Positions 51,749 to 62,813 of a stretch of DNA of 64,000 nucleotides are shown here, one piece after another. A program made the translations under genes and the position numbers. The notes below the pieces were generated by a model. That model was given only the letters and a program-made list of their open reading frames with translations, ran no database searches and was not told where the DNA came from. The stretch is from the NCBI RefSeq assembly GCF_018638295.1, contig NZ_JABTTS010000008.1, positions 62,001-126,000 on the forward strand. Reading direction: 5' to 3'. The stretch is from Streptomyces sp. CHD11 (GTDB lineage Bacteria; Actinomycetota; Actinomycetes; Streptomycetales; Streptomycetaceae). Numbering within the stretch: position 1 is the stretch's first letter; the number at the start of each line of letters is the position of its first letter.

Positions 51749-54481
51749 CGCCTTCACCGGGACTCCGCCCCGCGCCGCACCCAGCAGCGTCAGCCGTACC
51801 TCGCCCGGTCCCGAGGGCGTGGTCCCATCGGACAGCACGGCAAGGGCCAGGGTGTTGCGGCCCCGTGTGCGCAGGATTCCGTTCGGCAGGACGAAGGTGT
51901 GCCGCCCCTCCACATCGTTGAGGTACTGGCCCATGTTCCAGCCGTTGAGGAAGACCTGGACGCGGTAGGCGCGCTCCGGATCGTCCTTGAGGGTGAGCCC
52001 CACCGAGGCGTCCATGTCCGGCGCGATACCGAGCCGGAAGTCCGTGCGGTACCAGGTCACGCCCTGCCGCCGTTCGCCGCGCGGGAGGTCGGCGGTCCGC
52101 CACTCCCGGTCGTCGTGGTCCGGCAGGTGCCAGCCCTCGCGCTCCCCGTGCAGCCCGCCGTTGTTCAGGGGCCCGCGCACCCGGTCCGGTGCCGGGGCCC
52201 CCTGGATCCGCCACTCCACGCTCGGTGAGCCGCCCCCGAACCCGGCGGCCGTCAGCCCGCGCGCGGCCGTGTGGGCGTCCCGGGCCCGCCCGCCCCCGTC
52301 GTGCGCCATCGGCCGGACGAGTACGGACAGCACATGCCGTTCCCGCGTGCGCAGCCCCTCCGGCACGGCGAAGGCGGCCGTGGCCGTCCATGTCCCCTGC
52401 TCCGCCGCCTCCCCGTCCGGGGCCGGCATGCGATGGGTGCCGAGGGGACGTCCGTCCAGCCAGGCCATCAGCAGACCGTGCGCCCCCGTGCTGTAGGACA
52501 GGGACACCGAGGTGATGCCGCGGGTGTCGGTCAGCCGGCCCCGGTACCAGACGTCGCCGTAGTGGAAGCCGTAGTCGTCCGCGAAGAGGACCGGTCCGCC
52601 CCCGGGCACGGGCGTGACACTGTGCGACGACGTCCGGTCGGCGACCGTCCACCCCGAGTCGTCGAAGTCCCGCCGGGCCTCGGGATTTCCCTCACGCCGC
52701 CGCCAGCCGCCCAGTCCGGGCAGCTCCACACCCGGCGCGTCCGGCATCAGCCCGTCCATCACCAGGCTCCGGGCCCGGCCGAGGTAGGTGCGCACCGGCT
52801 CCCCGTTCCAGGTCACCTCGGTGATCCCGCGCGGTCCCCAGACCTCCACCCCGGTGTCCTGTTCGACGTCACCGACGAGGTGGACGGTGGAGCCGCGCAG
52901 GGTCGCGGAGCGCAGCATCGCCGGGCCGAAGACCAGCAGGGAGCCGGACGGGGTCTCGTACGGCCACAGGCGCAGCGCGGTCGCGTCGTCGGCGAACAGC
53001 AGCACCATGGGTGTGTCGGAGTCCCCCTTCTTGACGAGGACCCGGCTCAGCCCGCCCACGCCCAGCGGCACGACGACGTTCAGCCTGCCCCGCCCGTAGG
53101 TCCAGGCGGGCTCGTCGTCGGCCCGGTCGACGTTCGGCTGGCGGTCACAGTCCAGCGCGACCTGGGCCGTCTCGCCCTCGCGGCCGACGAACACGGCGAC
53201 GTCCACCCGCCCGGCGGCCATGCTCAGCATGGGCTGCGCGGTGGTGTACGCGAGTTTCCGCCGGCCCAGGTCCAGCCCGGAGACGAGCAGCTTGGCGTCG
53301 TTGGGTGCCACACTGACCGGCACCTCGATCCCGGTGTCCGGCAGCATCGAGTCGACCCGTTCGCCGGTGTCGTTGCGCAGGACGTACACCTGGGCGCCGG
53401 TGTCGGGGTTGGTCAGGTGGTCCACGGTCAGGCGCCGGTCGGCCGCCCGCACCGCCTCCGCCGGGACCAGCCGGGCGAGGTCGGGCACCGTCCGCACCAG
53501 GTGCCCGAACTGCTGGAGCGGGGCCAGCCGGGGTGTGGGCCGGCGTCCCTCGTCGATCGGTGTGCCCGGACCGGAGGAGACGTGGCCGTCCGAGCCGGGC
53601 AGCCAGCCCCACGAGGTGCCGCCGAACACCGGACGGACGTGCTGCGCGGTGATCCCCCGGGCCAGGTCGCCCAGGTGGCCGCTCCGCTCGTACCCGGCGC
53701 CGACACGGAACCCGGGCGTCGGCCTGCCGTTCCCGTGGGGCACGAACACCCCGTCGCCGTGGAACAGCGGTACGTCGATGCGGTCGGCGCGTGCCTTCGC
53801 GTACTGACGTGCCGTCAGGGCGTGTCCGGCCGGGTCGGCGGGCCCCCCGGCCGGGTCCTCGAGCCGGTACAGCAGTACGGTGCCGCCGCCCGCGGTGTAC
53901 AGGTGCCGGACGGCGATGGAGTGGACGGCGCTCAGCCAGGCGTCGGCGTGCCGCAGATACTCCGGGTCGTCGCTCCGCGCGGTGGCCCCGACGGTGGTCA
54001 GCCATCCGGGGAGGCCCCCGGCGTCCACATCGGGGCCGAGGCGGGGACCCGGGCGCAGGACGACGTACAGCCGCTCCTCGGCGGCCGTGTCCAGGAACAG
54101 GTTCAGATCCCGGACCCCGGTGAAGTCGTGCTTCCCGGGCGCGGGGGAGTGGTAGTTCCACGGCACGGGGACCTGGACGGCGTTGTGCCCGTGGGCGCGC
54201 AGCTTCTGCAGCACGTCCCGCCACAGGGACGGGCTCGGCAGCCGGAAGGGGTGCAGCTCGGCCGACCACAGCATCAGGCGCCGGCCGTCGACCAGCAGGG
54301 AGTGCCGGTCGAAGCCGACCCGGTGCCGTCTGCCGTCGGCGCTCGGCAAGGGGGGCGGCGGTCCGGTCGGTACGACGCGCGGGCCCTGCGGTCCGCTCAC
54401 CGCTCCGCCGCTGCCGGCCAGCGCGACGCCGAGCGCCGCCGTGCCGGCCAGGGCGGTGAAGGTTCGCCTGCTGAGCTCCAA
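51719..54481 (-). CDS. Secreted GH35-like protein, probably catalytically inactive
   Basis: This 920-residue protein has a twin-arginine-type signal (LSRRTFTALAGTAALGVAL) and a GH35 TIM-barrel start: WSAELHPFRLP, VPVPWNYHSP and LRPGPRLGPDVDAGGLPGWL align with active enzymes. At the acid/base position, where GH35 has QVENEYG, this protein reads LLYRLEDP (residues 203-210). Where the nucleophile Glu is expected it reads VRPVFGGTSWGWL. Both catalytic Glu appear lost, so it may be a binding or regulatory relative. C-terminal jelly-roll-like domains follow. TTG at 54481 was chosen for its AGGAGGG site 8 nt upstream; GTG at 54562 is less likely. Confidence 0.78.
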   Translation of the reverse strand: MELSRRTFTALAGTAALGVALAGSGGAVSGPQGPRVVPTGPPPPLPSADGRRHRVGFDRHSLLVDGRRLMLWSAELHPFRLPSPSLWRDVLQKLRAHGHNAVQVPVPWNYHSPAPGKHDFTGVRDLNLFLDTAAEERLYVVLRPGPRLGPDVDAGGLPGWLTTVGATARSDDPEYLRHADAWLSAVHSIAVRHLYTAGGGTVLLYRLEDPAGGPADPAGHALTARQYAKARADRIDVPLFHGDGVFVPHGNGRPTPGFRVGAGYERSGHLGDLARGITAQHVRPVFGGTSWGWLPGSDGHVSSGPGTPIDEGRRPTPRLAPLQQFGHLVRTVPDLARLVPAEAVRAADRRLTVDHLTNPDTGAQVYVLRNDTGERVDSMLPDTGIEVPVSVAPNDAKLLVSGLDLGRRKLAYTTAQPMLSMAAGRVDVAVFVGREGETAQVALDCDRQPNVDRADDEPAWTYGRGRLNVVVPLGVGGLSRVLVKKGDSDTPMVLLFADDATALRLWPYETPSGSLLVFGPAMLRSATLRGSTVHLVGDVEQDTGVEVWGPRGITEVTWNGEPVRTYLGRARSLVMDGLMPDAPGVELPGLGGWRRREGNPEARRDFDDSGWTVADRTSSHSVTPVPGGGPVLFADDYGFHYGDVWYRGRLTDTRGITSVSLSYSTGAHGLLMAWLDGRPLGTHRMPAPDGEAAEQGTWTATAAFAVPEGLRTRERHVLSVLVRPMAHDGGGRARDAHTAARGLTAAGFGGGSPSVEWRIQGAPAPDRVRGPLNNGGLHGEREGWHLPDHDDREWRTADLPRGERRQGVTWYRTDFRLGIAPDMDASVGLTLKDDPERAYRVQVFLNGWNMGQYLNDVEGRHTFVLPNGILRTRGRNTLALAVLSDGTTPSGPGEVRLTLLGAARGGVPVKAVEAADSPGG

Positions 54482-54780
54482 GGGAGCGCCCTCCTGTGGT
54501 CCTGCCGCGCGTGGTGCTGGTGGGCCATTGTCCACGAACGGGAACGTTCTGTTCACACGCACCTCCCGGTACGCCCCTTGTGTCCTGACGGGTCATGGCA
54601 GAAGTGAATGGCCAAAGTTCGCGCTGTCCGGCGGCCGCGGGGTTCGTACGATGCGAGCACTCCCGGTCTTCACCGCACCTTCATGCCTCCTTCACGAAAG
54701 CCGGGAGCGCGTGCCGCTGTACTTGGCATGTGCATGACGCTTCAACCAAAACCGCACCCCCCACTCGAGGATGGAGAATC

Positions 54781-55431
54781 ATGGCTGGTGGCATGCTCAT
54801 GAGCGCGGCGGTGGCCGCGCTCCTCACCGCCGCGATACCCGCGCACAACCCGTCGACCGGTTTCGAGGACCCGCCGCCGGACAAGATCGTCATCAAGGTC
54901 GCCACAGTGAACGGATCGGGATGCCCCCAGGGCACGGCGGCCGTCGCCGTCTCGGCCGACAACACCGCCTTCACCGTGACCTACAGTGACTACCTCGCCC
55001 AGGCCGGCGGGAACTCCGACCCCACGGCGTCGCGCAAGAACTGCCAGCTCAGCCTGCTGGTCCACGTCCCCCAGGGCTTCACCTACGCCATCGCCAGCGC
55101 GGACTACCGGGGCTTCGCCTCGCTCCAGCCCGGCGCGAAGGGCACGCAGAGAGCGTCGTACTACTTCCAGGGCTCCCCGAACACGGAGTACCGCACCCAC
55201 GCCTTCGCGGGCCCGCACGACGACAACTGGCAGGCCACGGACGAGACCGACTGGGCGCAGCTGGTCTACGCGCCCTGCGGAGTCCAGCGCAACTTCAACA
55301 TCAACACGGAGCTGCGCGTGAGCGCCGGGACCTCGTCGCCCGACCGGGTCAGCTTCATGACCATGGACTCCACGGACGGCGACATCAGCACGACGTACCA
55401 CATGGCGTGGATGGAGTGCCCGGACGACTGA
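54781..55431 (+). CDS. Secreted DUF4360-family protein
   Basis: This 216-residue protein has a signal sequence (MLMSAAVAALLTAAIPA) and a DUF4360 domain: CPQGTAAVAVSADNTAFTVT, RKNCQLSLLVHVPQGFTYA, ADYRGFASLQPGAKGTQRAS. Four Cys residues could form disulfides. Function of the family is unknown. The ATG at 54781 follows GGAGAATC and matches the signal peptide. The upstream in-frame sequence is not signal-like. Confidence 0.86.
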   Translation: MAGGMLMSAAVAALLTAAIPAHNPSTGFEDPPPDKIVIKVATVNGSGCPQGTAAVAVSADNTAFTVTYSDYLAQAGGNSDPTASRKNCQLSLLVHVPQGFTYAIASADYRGFASLQPGAKGTQRASYYFQGSPNTEYRTHAFAGPHDDNWQATDETDWAQLVYAPCGVQRNFNINTELRVSAGTSSPDRVSFMTMDSTDGDISTTYHMAWMECPDD

Positions 55432-55503
55432 ACCGTCCCCGGGGGGCGGGCGGGCCGGCGCGCTCGCGCACGGTCCCGCCCGCTCCGCCGCCTGCCGCGG
55501 GGG

Positions 55504-56715
55504 TCATTCCGCGCTGTCGTGGCTCCGCAGGTGCAGCGCGCGCAGCGCGACCTCCAGGGCGAAGCGGTGGTCGGGGTCGGCGAGCCGGTCGCCCAGATAG
55601 GTGTCCAGGGTCCGCAGGCGGTAGCGGACCGTCTGGGCGTGCACGCCCAGCATTTCGCCCACCTGCTCCGCGGGCGCCCGGGTGGAGACGTGGACCCGGA
55701 GGGTCTCGACGAGCCGGTCGCGCCGCCTGGCGGTCAGCTTGTCGAGCGGGGCCAGCTCCCGTGCCGCGACCCGGTCGACGAGGGCGGAGTCGGAGAGCAG
55801 CCACAGGGTCGTCAGATGATCCTCGCAGCGGACGAGCGGGGCGTCGGGCACGGCCTCGTCGTCGACCAGCTGGAGCGTCCGGCGGGCCCAGCGGACGGAA
55901 TCGGCGGCCTGCGCGACCGGCACGGTCAGACCCACCGCGGCGCGGGTGCCGGCCAGGGCGGTGCGGAGCATGTCGAGCCGTTCGGGGGTGAGGTCCCCGG
56001 GGACGAGCAGATGCGGCTGCGGTATGTCCAGGTCGGCCAGGACGTCCCGGTCGAGCCCCGCCTGGATGTGTTCCGGCACCGGAGGGCGCAGGGCGACCAG
56101 GAAACACGACGTGGGCAGCTCCCAGGCGGCGGCCTTGCACAGTTCCGAGACGGCCGGCCGGGGGAGGGGCGAGGAGGACAGGAGGACGTGCAGTAACTGT
56201 CTTCGTAACGCCGACTCCTCGGTGGCCGCTCTCTCCCGTACCTCCGCGAACCCCTCGCGGGTGACCGCCTCCAGTTCCTCGACATACGCGAACAGGGCGT
56301 CGGCGAAACCGAGGATGAGCGTGGGGGAGAGGCTGTACTGCCGCCCCAGCGTTCTCGCCCGGCGCAGCGCGATACGGGCGCCCAGCCGGTAGGCGCCCTG
56401 CAGGACCTCCAGGTCGCGGCCCTCGTAGGCCTCCACCCGGCCGAATCTGCGCAGCAGTTCGTCCCGCAGTTCGGAGCTGCTGGACGGATCGGCGACCCGG
56501 TCCACGAAGGCGGTCAGCGCCTGCTCGACGCCCTGGCGGATCGCGTCGCCGTCCGGGCCGTTGAGCAGCCTGCCGTACACCGGATAGGCACGGGTGACCT
56601 CGGTCCGTATCTCGTTCAGCAGTCCCGGGAGCTGCGGCCGCATGAAGGCCGCGAACTGCTTGGGGAGGGGGTCGAGTGGTTCACCGAGCACCGAAGGACG
56701 CGCACTTGAGGGCAT
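55504..56715 (-). CDS. PucR/CdaR-type transcriptional regulator
   Basis: This 403-residue regulator has an N-terminal helical sensor region (about residues 10-170, including IRTEVTRAYPVYGRLLNG), a middle GGDEF-like remnant region, and the C-terminal PucR helix-turn-helix (VETLRVHVSTRAPAEQVGEM, LGVHAQTVRYRLRTLD). ATG at 56715 (AAGGGAACA upstream) is preferred over ATG at 56739, which lacks a site. It is divergent from nothing obvious: neighbours on its strand are the secreted proteins further along. The target and effector are unknown. Confidence 0.8.
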   Translation of the reverse strand: MPSSARPSVLGEPLDPLPKQFAAFMRPQLPGLLNEIRTEVTRAYPVYGRLLNGPDGDAIRQGVEQALTAFVDRVADPSSSSELRDELLRRFGRVEAYEGRDLEVLQGAYRLGARIALRRARTLGRQYSLSPTLILGFADALFAYVEELEAVTREGFAEVRERAATEESALRRQLLHVLLSSSPLPRPAVSELCKAAAWELPTSCFLVALRPPVPEHIQAGLDRDVLADLDIPQPHLLVPGDLTPERLDMLRTALAGTRAAVGLTVPVAQAADSVRWARRTLQLVDDEAVPDAPLVRCEDHLTTLWLLSDSALVDRVAARELAPLDKLTARRRDRLVETLRVHVSTRAPAEQVGEMLGVHAQTVRYRLRTLDTYLGDRLADPDHRFALEVALRALHLRSHDSAE

Positions 56716-56953
56716 GAGTGTTCCCTTGCTCTCCGACATGTCCGGTGGCGGGGGCGGCCGGGTCCCGCCCGCGTCGGGCAGTACCCGGACCGTTCCTCTG
56801 GGTGGTCACCGGTCTGGACAGCTGACGGTAAATCAACTTGGTTGGGTTGTACATGTCCTGGTGAGAAAGCGGTGTCGGTCGTGCGCGTCCGTGGGTGGTT
56901 GTGGACGGGCGGTGGCGGGGGCGGCCGTGGGGGAGCCGGCCCCGCGGGTCCTG

Positions 56954-57895
56954 TTATCCGACGGCGGAGTGCCAGTTCTCCGCCAGGATCCGGCCGGCGT
57001 CCGGGGCGGCGGTCCCGGGCGCGTTGAGGCCGGTGAGGTGGGTCTGGGTGTTCTCGAGGGTGAGACTGTTGTGCCCGGCGGCCGAGGGCAGGCCGGTCTT
57101 GGCGTTCACCGCGGCGTTGATCAGGCCGACGTTCAGGCCGCAGCCGGTGGCGGCGGGGACCGCGAAGGTGCTGTCGTTCTGCGGGGCGCCGGTGAGGTCG
57201 ATCCGGCTCATCTCACCGGCCGGGTCCGGGGTGCCGTCGCCCTGGAAGAAGCTCATGCCGAACGCCGGGTAGTCGCGGTTCTCGGGGCGCAGCACGATCG
57301 GGTCGGCGGCCGTCCCGATGTAGCACTTGCTGCCGAGGAGCGGGTTCTCCAGGTGGATGCGGACCGGCAGGGCGACGATGGGCAGGTCCGTGAGGGCGCC
57401 CGCGGTCTGGTCGAAGGCGTAGGGTGCGCCGACGGACTCCATGGTCGCGGTGATCTTGTTGAGGCTGGAGTTCTCCAGTGACTTGCAGATGCCCGTGATC
57501 ACGAAGATGTCGCTCGGGCACATCAGGCCGAGCAGCCCGCCGGGCACGGTGGCGGGCTCGGCGACCAGCGCGCCGGAGTCGGGTGCCACCACGGTGCTGG
57601 TGCCGTCACCGTTCTGCACGACGCCCATCTGGAGGCTGGTCCTCCCCGTGACCACGGTGGTGTCGCCCAGTTTGATGGAGCCTCTGGCCGAGGTGGAGAC
57701 CACGCACTGGGGGGTCCTGTCGAAGCCGTCGGCGGTCAGCATCGCCGGGTGGTCCACGGGGCAGCGGGTGAAGGGGGCCCATTCGCCGTTCAGCGTGGGC
57801 TCGGCCGCGGTCGCGGTACCCAGGGAGGCGAGGGCGCCGAGCGCGGTCAGCGCGGAGACGGTGGCGAGTCGGGTGCGGGTGGAGAGCCGGGGCAT
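56954..57895 (-). CDS. Secreted protein of unknown function
   Basis: This 313-residue exported protein has a signal peptide (RLATVSALTALGALASLGTATAAEP). The mature part has several Cys (TRCPVDHP, TPQCVVST, GLMCPSDIF, GSKCYIGT, ATGCGLNVG) and repeated beta-strand-like stretches. I do not recognise the family. It is third in a co-directional set of secreted proteins (after the proteins at 59588 and 60322) that lies back to back with the mce operon. A cell-surface role linked to lipid handling is possible but only by context. Confidence 0.78.
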   Translation of the reverse strand: MPRLSTRTRLATVSALTALGALASLGTATAAEPTLNGEWAPFTRCPVDHPAMLTADGFDRTPQCVVSTSARGSIKLGDTTVVTGRTSLQMGVVQNGDGTSTVVAPDSGALVAEPATVPGGLLGLMCPSDIFVITGICKSLENSSLNKITATMESVGAPYAFDQTAGALTDLPIVALPVRIHLENPLLGSKCYIGTAADPIVLRPENRDYPAFGMSFFQGDGTPDPAGEMSRIDLTGAPQNDSTFAVPAATGCGLNVGLINAAVNAKTGLPSAAGHNSLTLENTQTHLTGLNAPGTAAPDAGRILAENWHSAVG

Positions 57896-57965
57896 GGGGA
57901 TGACCTTTCGTGGGTCCGTGGGTCCGTGGATTCGTGGGTTCGTGAAGGTGGGAGGGCGGGACGGT

Positions 57966-59588
57966 TCAGCGTTCGGCGACCGGAATCTGGTAGGGCTGGA
58001 GGTCCTGCGTGCACTGGCCCCGGGTCTCCGGGGTCTCGAAGACCGGGACGAGGGGTGTGCACGTCTGGCCCTGGACCTGCTTGATGTAGTTGCCGGGACC
58101 GGAGACGGAGGCGGTGAGCAGACGGTCGAGGTCCTCGCCGTCGGTGCCGCAGCCGGTGAAGGCCGGGATGGTCACCTCGCCGGACAGCGGTCCGCCGGTG
58201 AGGATCGTGTAGCCGGTGGAGTCCTCGCCGAAGACCTGTTCGGCCTTGCCGTACAGCACCACATGGTCACCGGGATGCTTCGCCGGGTCCGGGTCGGCGG
58301 AGGTGAGGGACTTCTCGGTCCGGCAACCGGAACCGACGTCCAGGGGCACCCCGTTGACCTCGAGAGCGGTGACCTGGGCGATCAGGGGAACCCGTACGTG
58401 GCTCACCGTGGTGATGAAGAAGTCGGAGAAGCGCATCTTCATCCGCGCGTCGATCCGCAGGGGACCCGTCTGCTTCAGGACCATGGTGGCCTTCACCGGG
58501 GCGAAGTCGAAGGAGAGGAAGGTGCTGTCGTAGGGCGGCGTCTCCTTGCGTCCCTGGTAATCGAACTGGCCGTACGCCGTCATCTCCATGACCAGGTGTT
58601 CCGGGTCGAAGGGCTCGTCGGGCGGGGGCTGGAACTCTCCCCCTTCGACCAGCACGCAGGACGGCGGAAGGTACGAAGCGCCCTTCTGCTTCTTCACGTT
58701 GGCGTAGCCCGTGACGTAGGCGTTGAGTGACTGCGGCGTGGGCGGGTGCTGTTCGTCGTAGCGGCACGGCGGCACGTCACGGTCCGCGGCGGTGCCCGGT
58801 GAGTTCTCCAGCGCGCTCGGCGACCGGTCGCCCTGCTGGTCCTGGGGTTCGCTCCCCGGTGGCAGGGACGCGCCGTCGGACGCCGGTGCGGACGGTGAGC
58901 CGCCGGACCCCGGTGCGTGAGGACCGACCGGCACGACTGCCAGCAGCCCGTTGTCCGGCGCGTCCTCGGCGAGGGCGCAGTCGAGGGTGAGCGAGCCGGT
59001 TCCCGAGCTGCTTCCGGTGCCGTCCGCGGTGCTGTCCGCTGTGCCGTCCGCCGTGCCGAGCGTCAGGTCGAGCGTCAGGTCGAGCGCCAGGCCCCCGGCG
59101 GTGAAGGTCAGGTCGCCGTCGCTGCGGCCCGCCACCGAGGGGACGTCGCCCTTCATGGTCAGCGTCAGGGGCCCGGACGCCGGCAGGGCGACGGGCTCGG
59201 AGCTTCCCCGCCAGGTCGCCGCCGCCGAGGCCGAGTCCTGGGCCACACCGACGGCGAGCCGGGTCTCGGGGCGCACCTCGGCCGCGTCGCGCGCGGCGAG
59301 GTCCGCCACCGCCTGGGCCGGGAGCTCCACGGTGGTCGTGACGTCGGTGGGTGAGAACGCCTCGCCCGCCTTCACCCGTTGCGGGAAGTCCGCCGAGATC
59401 CGTACCGTCGCGGGCGACTCCCCCGAGGGGAGCGCGCAGACGTAGGGGAGTTCGGCGTCGACCTCCTGGGTGCCCGTGGCCGAGGCAGCGGTCGGGACCA
59501 GGGCGGCGAGCACGACGAACGCGGCCATCGAGGTGAGCTTGGCGCGCGCTCGGCGTGGCCGCGGGACGGCAGCACGTGGGGCTCTCAT
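57966..59588 (-). CDS. Secreted DUF6801-like protein
   Basis: This 540-residue exported protein has a signal peptide (AKLTSMAAFVVLAALVPTAASAT). Its first domain begins DAELPYVCALPSGESPATVR and resembles the actinobacterial DUF6801 family. Next come a Thr/Asp/Gly-rich stretch (LDLTLDLTLGTADGT), a Ser/Pro-rich linker, and a second domain with several Cys that resembles the neighbouring secreted protein (GSGCRTEKSL, FTGCGTDGED). The two flanking genes on the same strand also encode secreted proteins. Function is unknown; a cell-envelope location is likely. Confidence 0.78.
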   Translation of the reverse strand: MRAPRAAVPRPRRARAKLTSMAAFVVLAALVPTAASATGTQEVDAELPYVCALPSGESPATVRISADFPQRVKAGEAFSPTDVTTTVELPAQAVADLAARDAAEVRPETRLAVGVAQDSASAAATWRGSSEPVALPASGPLTLTMKGDVPSVAGRSDGDLTFTAGGLALDLTLDLTLGTADGTADSTADGTGSSSGTGSLTLDCALAEDAPDNGLLAVVPVGPHAPGSGGSPSAPASDGASLPPGSEPQDQQGDRSPSALENSPGTAADRDVPPCRYDEQHPPTPQSLNAYVTGYANVKKQKGASYLPPSCVLVEGGEFQPPPDEPFDPEHLVMEMTAYGQFDYQGRKETPPYDSTFLSFDFAPVKATMVLKQTGPLRIDARMKMRFSDFFITTVSHVRVPLIAQVTALEVNGVPLDVGSGCRTEKSLTSADPDPAKHPGDHVVLYGKAEQVFGEDSTGYTILTGGPLSGEVTIPAFTGCGTDGEDLDRLLTASVSGPGNYIKQVQGQTCTPLVPVFETPETRGQCTQDLQPYQIPVAER

Positions 59589-59689
59589 ACAACTCCGCTC
59601 GGCGGAAGGGACGGTGTCGGCGGGATCCGGCGCGGAGCCCGCGAACGCCCGGCCGGGGTGCCGGCCGGGCGGGGTGAGCGGGTGGCGGC

Positions 59690-61041
<1,352 letters not shown>

Positions 61042-62046
61042 ATGGGAATCGAAGTAGTGGTCGAGGGTCTGACCAAGTCCTTCGGTAAGCAGAGCATCTG
61101 GCGGGACGTGTCACTCACTCTTCCGGCCGGAGAGGTCAGCGTGATGCTGGGCCCGTCCGGCACCGGGAAGACCGTGTTCCTGAAGTCGCTCATAGGTCTG
61201 CTGAAACCCGAGAAAGGCCGTGTCCTCATCGACGGAGTGGACATGGTGAACAGTCCCGAAAGGGATATCTACGAGACCCGTAAATTGTTCGGTCTCATGT
61301 TTCAGGACGGTGCCCTCTTCGGTTCCATGTCCCTTTTCGACAACATCGCCTTTCCGCTGCGCGAGCACACCCGCAAGAAGGAGTCCGAGATCCGCCGCAC
61401 CGTCATGGAGCGGATCGAGGTCGTCGGGCTGCTGGGCGCGGAGGGCAAGCTCCCGGGCGAGATCAGCGGAGGCATGCGCAAGCGGGCCGGTCTGGCCCGC
61501 GCGCTCGTCCTGGACCCGCAGATCATCCTCTGCGACGAACCGGACTCCGGACTCGACCCGGTGCGCACCGCCTATCTCTCCCAGCTGCTCATCGACCTGA
61601 ACGCGCAGATCGACGCGACGATGCTGATCGTCACCCACAACCTCGACATCGCCGCCACCGTGCCCGACAACATGGGGATGCTCTTCCGGCGCGAGCTGGT
61701 CACCTTCGGCCCGCGCGAGGTGCTGCTCACCAGCGAGGAGCCGGTCGTCTCCCAGTTCCTCGGCGGCCGGCGCGAGGGGCCCATCGGGATGTCCGAGGAG
61801 AAGGACGCGGCCACCCTCGCCGCGGAGGCCGGCGCCGCCCGCCCCGCCGGGCCCCGGGTGATCGTCCCGCAGCTCGAACCGTCGCCCGGCCTCCCGGCGC
61901 GACGGGCCGTCGCCCGCCGGCGCGAGCGAGTCATGGGCATGATCGATTCGTTGCCGCCCGCCGCACGCTCCGCCATCCGGGACACCTACGCGGCGAACGC
62001 CGGGGCGGCCACCCTGACGATGCCCGCCGCCGGGAGCGGCGCATGA
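61042..62046 (+). CDS. Mce transporter ATPase (MlaF/Mkl-like)
   Basis: This 334-residue ATPase drives lipid or steroid uptake by Mce complexes. Motifs are Walker A GPSGTGKTVFLKSL, Q-loop FGLMFQDGALFGSM, signature EISGGMRKRAGLARAL and Walker B ILCDEPDSGLDP. A roughly 80-residue C-terminal extension, typical of actinobacterial MceG proteins, follows the core. A strong GGAGGTGAT site precedes the ATG at 61042. The stop overlaps the first YrbE gene as ATGA, so ATPase and permease are made together. Confidence 0.92.
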   Translation: MGIEVVVEGLTKSFGKQSIWRDVSLTLPAGEVSVMLGPSGTGKTVFLKSLIGLLKPEKGRVLIDGVDMVNSPERDIYETRKLFGLMFQDGALFGSMSLFDNIAFPLREHTRKKESEIRRTVMERIEVVGLLGAEGKLPGEISGGMRKRAGLARALVLDPQIILCDEPDSGLDPVRTAYLSQLLIDLNAQIDATMLIVTHNLDIAATVPDNMGMLFRRELVTFGPREVLLTSEEPVVSQFLGGRREGPIGMSEEKDAATLAAEAGAARPAGPRVIVPQLEPSPGLPARRAVARRRERVMGMIDSLPPAARSAIRDTYAANAGAATLTMPAAGSGA

Positions 62047-62807
62047 TCACCGGTGCGCTGCGGCAGACCGGCCGGCTCTTCGCGCTCGCCGCCGAGGTCA
62101 GCCGCGCCGTCTTCCGAAGACCCTTCCAGTTCCGCGAGTTCGTCGAGCAGTTCTGGTTCCTCGCGAGCGTGACCATCCTGCCCGCCGCCCTCGTCTCGAT
62201 CCCCTTCGGCGCCGTCATCGCCCTCCAGGTCGGCTCCCTGACCCAGCAGCTGGGAGCCCAGTCGTTCACCGGCGGCGCCAGCGTCCTCGCCGTCGTCCAG
62301 CAGGCGAGCCCGCTCATCGTCGCCCTGCTGATCGCCGGCGCCGGCGGCTCGGCCATCTGCGCCGACCTCGGCTCACGCAAGATCCGCGAGGAACTCGACG
62401 CGATGGAGGTCATGGGCGTCTCGCCGGTGCAGCGGCTGGTCGTCCCCCGGGTCCTGGCCGCGATGGGCGTCGCCGTGCTGCTCAACGGACTGGTCTCCGT
62501 CGTCGGCATCCTCGGCGGCTACTTCTTCAACGTCGTCATGCAGGGCGGCACCCCCGGCGCCTACCTCTCCAGCTTCTCCGCCCTCGCCCAGCTGCCCGAC
62601 CTGTACATCAGCGAACTCAAGGCGCTGATCTTCGGGTTCATCGCGGGCATCGTCGCCTCCTACCGGGGCCTCAACCCGCGCGGCGGCCCCAAGGGTGTCG
62701 GCGACGCCGTCAACCAGTCCGTCGTCATCACCTTCCTCCTGCTCTTCTTCGTCAACATGGTGATGACGGCCGTCTACCTCCAGATCGTCCCGCCGAAGGG
62801 AGGCTGA
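62043..62807 (+). CDS. YrbE/MlaE-type Mce permease, first
   Basis: This 254-residue integral membrane protein of the MlaE/YrbE family carries a conserved EQFWFLASVTILPAALVSIP, an ADLGSRKIREELDAMEVMGV cytoplasmic helix that contacts the ATPase, and five or six TM helices. It forms a heterodimer with the second permease. Confidence 0.92.
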   Translation: MITGALRQTGRLFALAAEVSRAVFRRPFQFREFVEQFWFLASVTILPAALVSIPFGAVIALQVGSLTQQLGAQSFTGGASVLAVVQQASPLIVALLIAGAGGSAICADLGSRKIREELDAMEVMGVSPVQRLVVPRVLAAMGVAVLLNGLVSVVGILGGYFFNVVMQGGTPGAYLSSFSALAQLPDLYISELKALIFGFIAGIVASYRGLNPRGGPKGVGDAVNQSVVITFLLLFFVNMVMTAVYLQIVPPKGG

Positions 62808-62813
62808 GGTCCG

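Noticed and set aside
57911..57942. Short imperfect repeat (TGGGTCCG-like) between two secreted-protein genes
   Set aside because: Only a few degenerate copies in a 70-bp spacer; no structure or known site.
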